Origin: Nonomuraea wenchangensis
GTDB taxonomy: Bacteria; Actinomycetota; Actinomycetes; Streptosporangiales; Streptosporangiaceae
Direction of reading: 5' to 3'
Length of the DNA stretch: 64,000 nucleotides
NCBI RefSeq assembly: GCF_900111685.1
Contig: NZ_FOHX01000001.1
Coordinates: 744,001-808,000, forward strand
A program made the position numbers and the translations under genes. The notes beneath the pieces were generated by a model. It was not told the DNA's origin and did no database searches. It worked only from the letters and a program-made list of their open reading frames with translations. The first letter of the stretch is position 1. The number at the start of each line of letters is the position of its first letter. Below, in pieces: positions 63,126 through 64,000 of this stretch.

Positions 63126-63935
63126 GTGTCGAGCAAGAGCGGCGGAGCAGACCTGGAACGTGCCGACGGGGTGCTGCTCAGCACCGTCGTCGGCGGGACA
63201 CTGGTCGTGACACTCAACCGCCCGGAGTCCGCCAACGCCCTCGACGACGAGCTCATGGACGCGCTGGCCGGCCTGTGGCGGGCCGCCGCCGGGGCGCCTG
63301 AGCTGCGCGCGGTGCTGCTCACCGGCGCGGGCAAGGCGTTCTGCGCCGGGGCCGACGTGTCCATGCTCTCGGTGCCGAGGGTGCAGGTGGGCGACACCGC
63401 GGCCGAGGAGCTCGACTTCCTGCCCGGACCGCGCCTCGGGATCCCCGTCATCGTCGCGGTGAACGGGGTGTGCGCGGGAGGCGGCCTGCACTTCGTGGCC
63501 GACGCCGACATCTGCATCGCCTCGACATCGGCCCGCTTCCTGGACCCGCACGTCAGCGTCGGCCAGGTGTCCGCGCTGGAGCCGCTGCAGCTCCGGCTGC
63601 GGATGCGGCCGGACCTGCTGACCCGCCTCGTCCTGCTCGGCCGGCACGAGTCGCTGTCCGCCGAACGGGCCGAGCGCGCCGGTCTCGTCTCCGAGGTCGT
63701 CGAGCCCGACGCGCTGGCCGGCCGCGGGATGGAGCTGGCCGAGCTGGTCGGTCGGAACTCGCCGGAGGCCGTACGGCTCAGCCGCCGGGTGCTGCGCGCG
63801 TTCGAGGAACGGCTCGTCGCCACCCACATGGACCTCGGCTGGGAGCTGATCCGGCGGCACCGGGACCATCCGGACGCCGTCGAGGGCCCCGCCGCCTTCC
63901 TGGACAAGCGCGAGCCGAAGTGGACGACGTCATGA
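63126..63935 (+). CDS. Enoyl-CoA hydratase/isomerase family protein
   Basis: 269 residues from GTG 63126, with GGGAGG 5 nt upstream. An ATG further upstream (63036) would begin before the predicted start of transcription. Crotonase motifs are VTLNRPESANALDDELM, the oxyanion loop AFCAGADVSML, and VNGVCAGGGLHFVADADICI, where the second catalytic Glu of classical hydratases is replaced by neighbouring His/Asp residues. It hydrates or isomerises the enoyl-CoA made by the dehydrogenases. It is first in a plus-strand operon. Confidence 0.92.
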   Translation: MSSKSGGADLERADGVLLSTVVGGTLVVTLNRPESANALDDELMDALAGLWRAAAGAPELRAVLLTGAGKAFCAGADVSMLSVPRVQVGDTAAEELDFLPGPRLGIPVIVAVNGVCAGGGLHFVADADICIASTSARFLDPHVSVGQVSALEPLQLRLRMRPDLLTRLVLLGRHESLSAERAERAGLVSEVVEPDALAGRGMELAELVGRNSPEAVRLSRRVLRAFEERLVATHMDLGWELIRRHRDHPDAVEGPAAFLDKREPKWTTS

Positions 63936-64000
63936 GGGCCGCCGACTGGAGGCGCAGGCCGCGGGTGGTCGCCCCCGAGCTCACGGACGCCTGGCGGCGC
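63932..64000 (+). CDS. Start of an unidentified gene, cut by the window edge
   Basis: ATG 63932 overlaps the hydratase stop as ATGA and the frame stays open to the end, giving 23 residues (MRAADWRRRPRVVAPELTDA, then WRR). This is too short to name. The stop-start coupling says it belongs to the same acyl-CoA catabolic operon, where a CoA ligase or further beta-oxidation enzyme would be expected. Confidence 0.65.
   Translation, partial: MRAADWRRRPRVVAPELTDAWRR

Overview
The window is chromosomal DNA of a high-GC actinomycete. Third codon positions are almost all G or C, GTG starts and ATGA/GTGA stop-start overlaps are common, and several promoters look leaderless. The mix of XRE/DUF397 regulator blocks, duplicated universal stress proteins, a secreted GerMN protein and paired acyl-CoA dehydrogenases fits a soil actinomycete. 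I would guess Streptosporangiales, but that placement is inference.

Layout. 1-235: the 3' end of an enolase-superfamily gene and a bidirectional terminator. 287-9765 (minus): a sugar-uptake and catabolism operon (GntR/LacI-type regulator, lipoprotein, two permeases, Gfo/Idh dehydrogenase, TIM-barrel isomerase, GH20 hexosaminidase, epimerase, DapA-like aldolase). 9850-14601: a secreted GH18-like/FnIII protein and a secreted alpha-amylase with CBM25, separated by about 850 bp holding operator-like repeats and a gene remnant. 14732-19477 (minus): a small membrane protein and an overlapping two-gene unit, an unrecognised 490-aa protein plus a double-HxK PLD-fold protein, which looks like a candidate defence module. 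19668-25247: sugar-acid dehydratase and SDR operon, GNAT, Nudix (NudK-like), DeoR regulator and a secreted protein.

25325-31744 is the most striking part. A membrane acyl-CoA desaturase diverges across a large inverted repeat from a tightly coupled operon of a P450 lacking the usual I-helix acid/Thr pair, a clear cyclooxygenase (prostaglandin-endoperoxide synthase) homologue, a lipase-like hydrolase fused to an acetoacetate-decarboxylase-like region, and a small helical protein. The logic (desaturate, release, dioxygenate, rearrange) suggests a bacterial oxylipin or prostanoid-like pathway. It is followed by a PadR/DUF1048/DrrAB-type exporter and a second, canonical P450 (31840-35424).

35432-38470 is a persulfide-stress regulon: a CstR-type repressor, an MBL-rhodanese, a rhodanese-DUF2892 protein and a TauE exporter. 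Each of the three transcription starts carries the same TACCCC-NN-GGGGTA operator. 38467-46051 holds three universal stress proteins, a GerMN protein, DUF305, a duplicated secreted ferritin-like protein, DUF2231 and NhaA. 46107-49702 holds DUF397, an XRE regulator, a HATPase and an AAA ATPase. 49729-52264 is a DUF262-DUF1524 (GmrSD-like) type IV restriction gene broken by one extra base exactly at its nuclease motif.

52440-64000 is an acyl-CoA catabolic region: two pairs of complementary acyl-CoA dehydrogenases, an SDR, an FCD-type GntR regulator, a Liv-type ABC transporter with LivM and LivG fused, an enoyl-CoA hydratase and the start of one further gene. The paired dehydrogenases suggest an unusual acyl-CoA substrate such as a steroid or isoprenoid side chain (inference).
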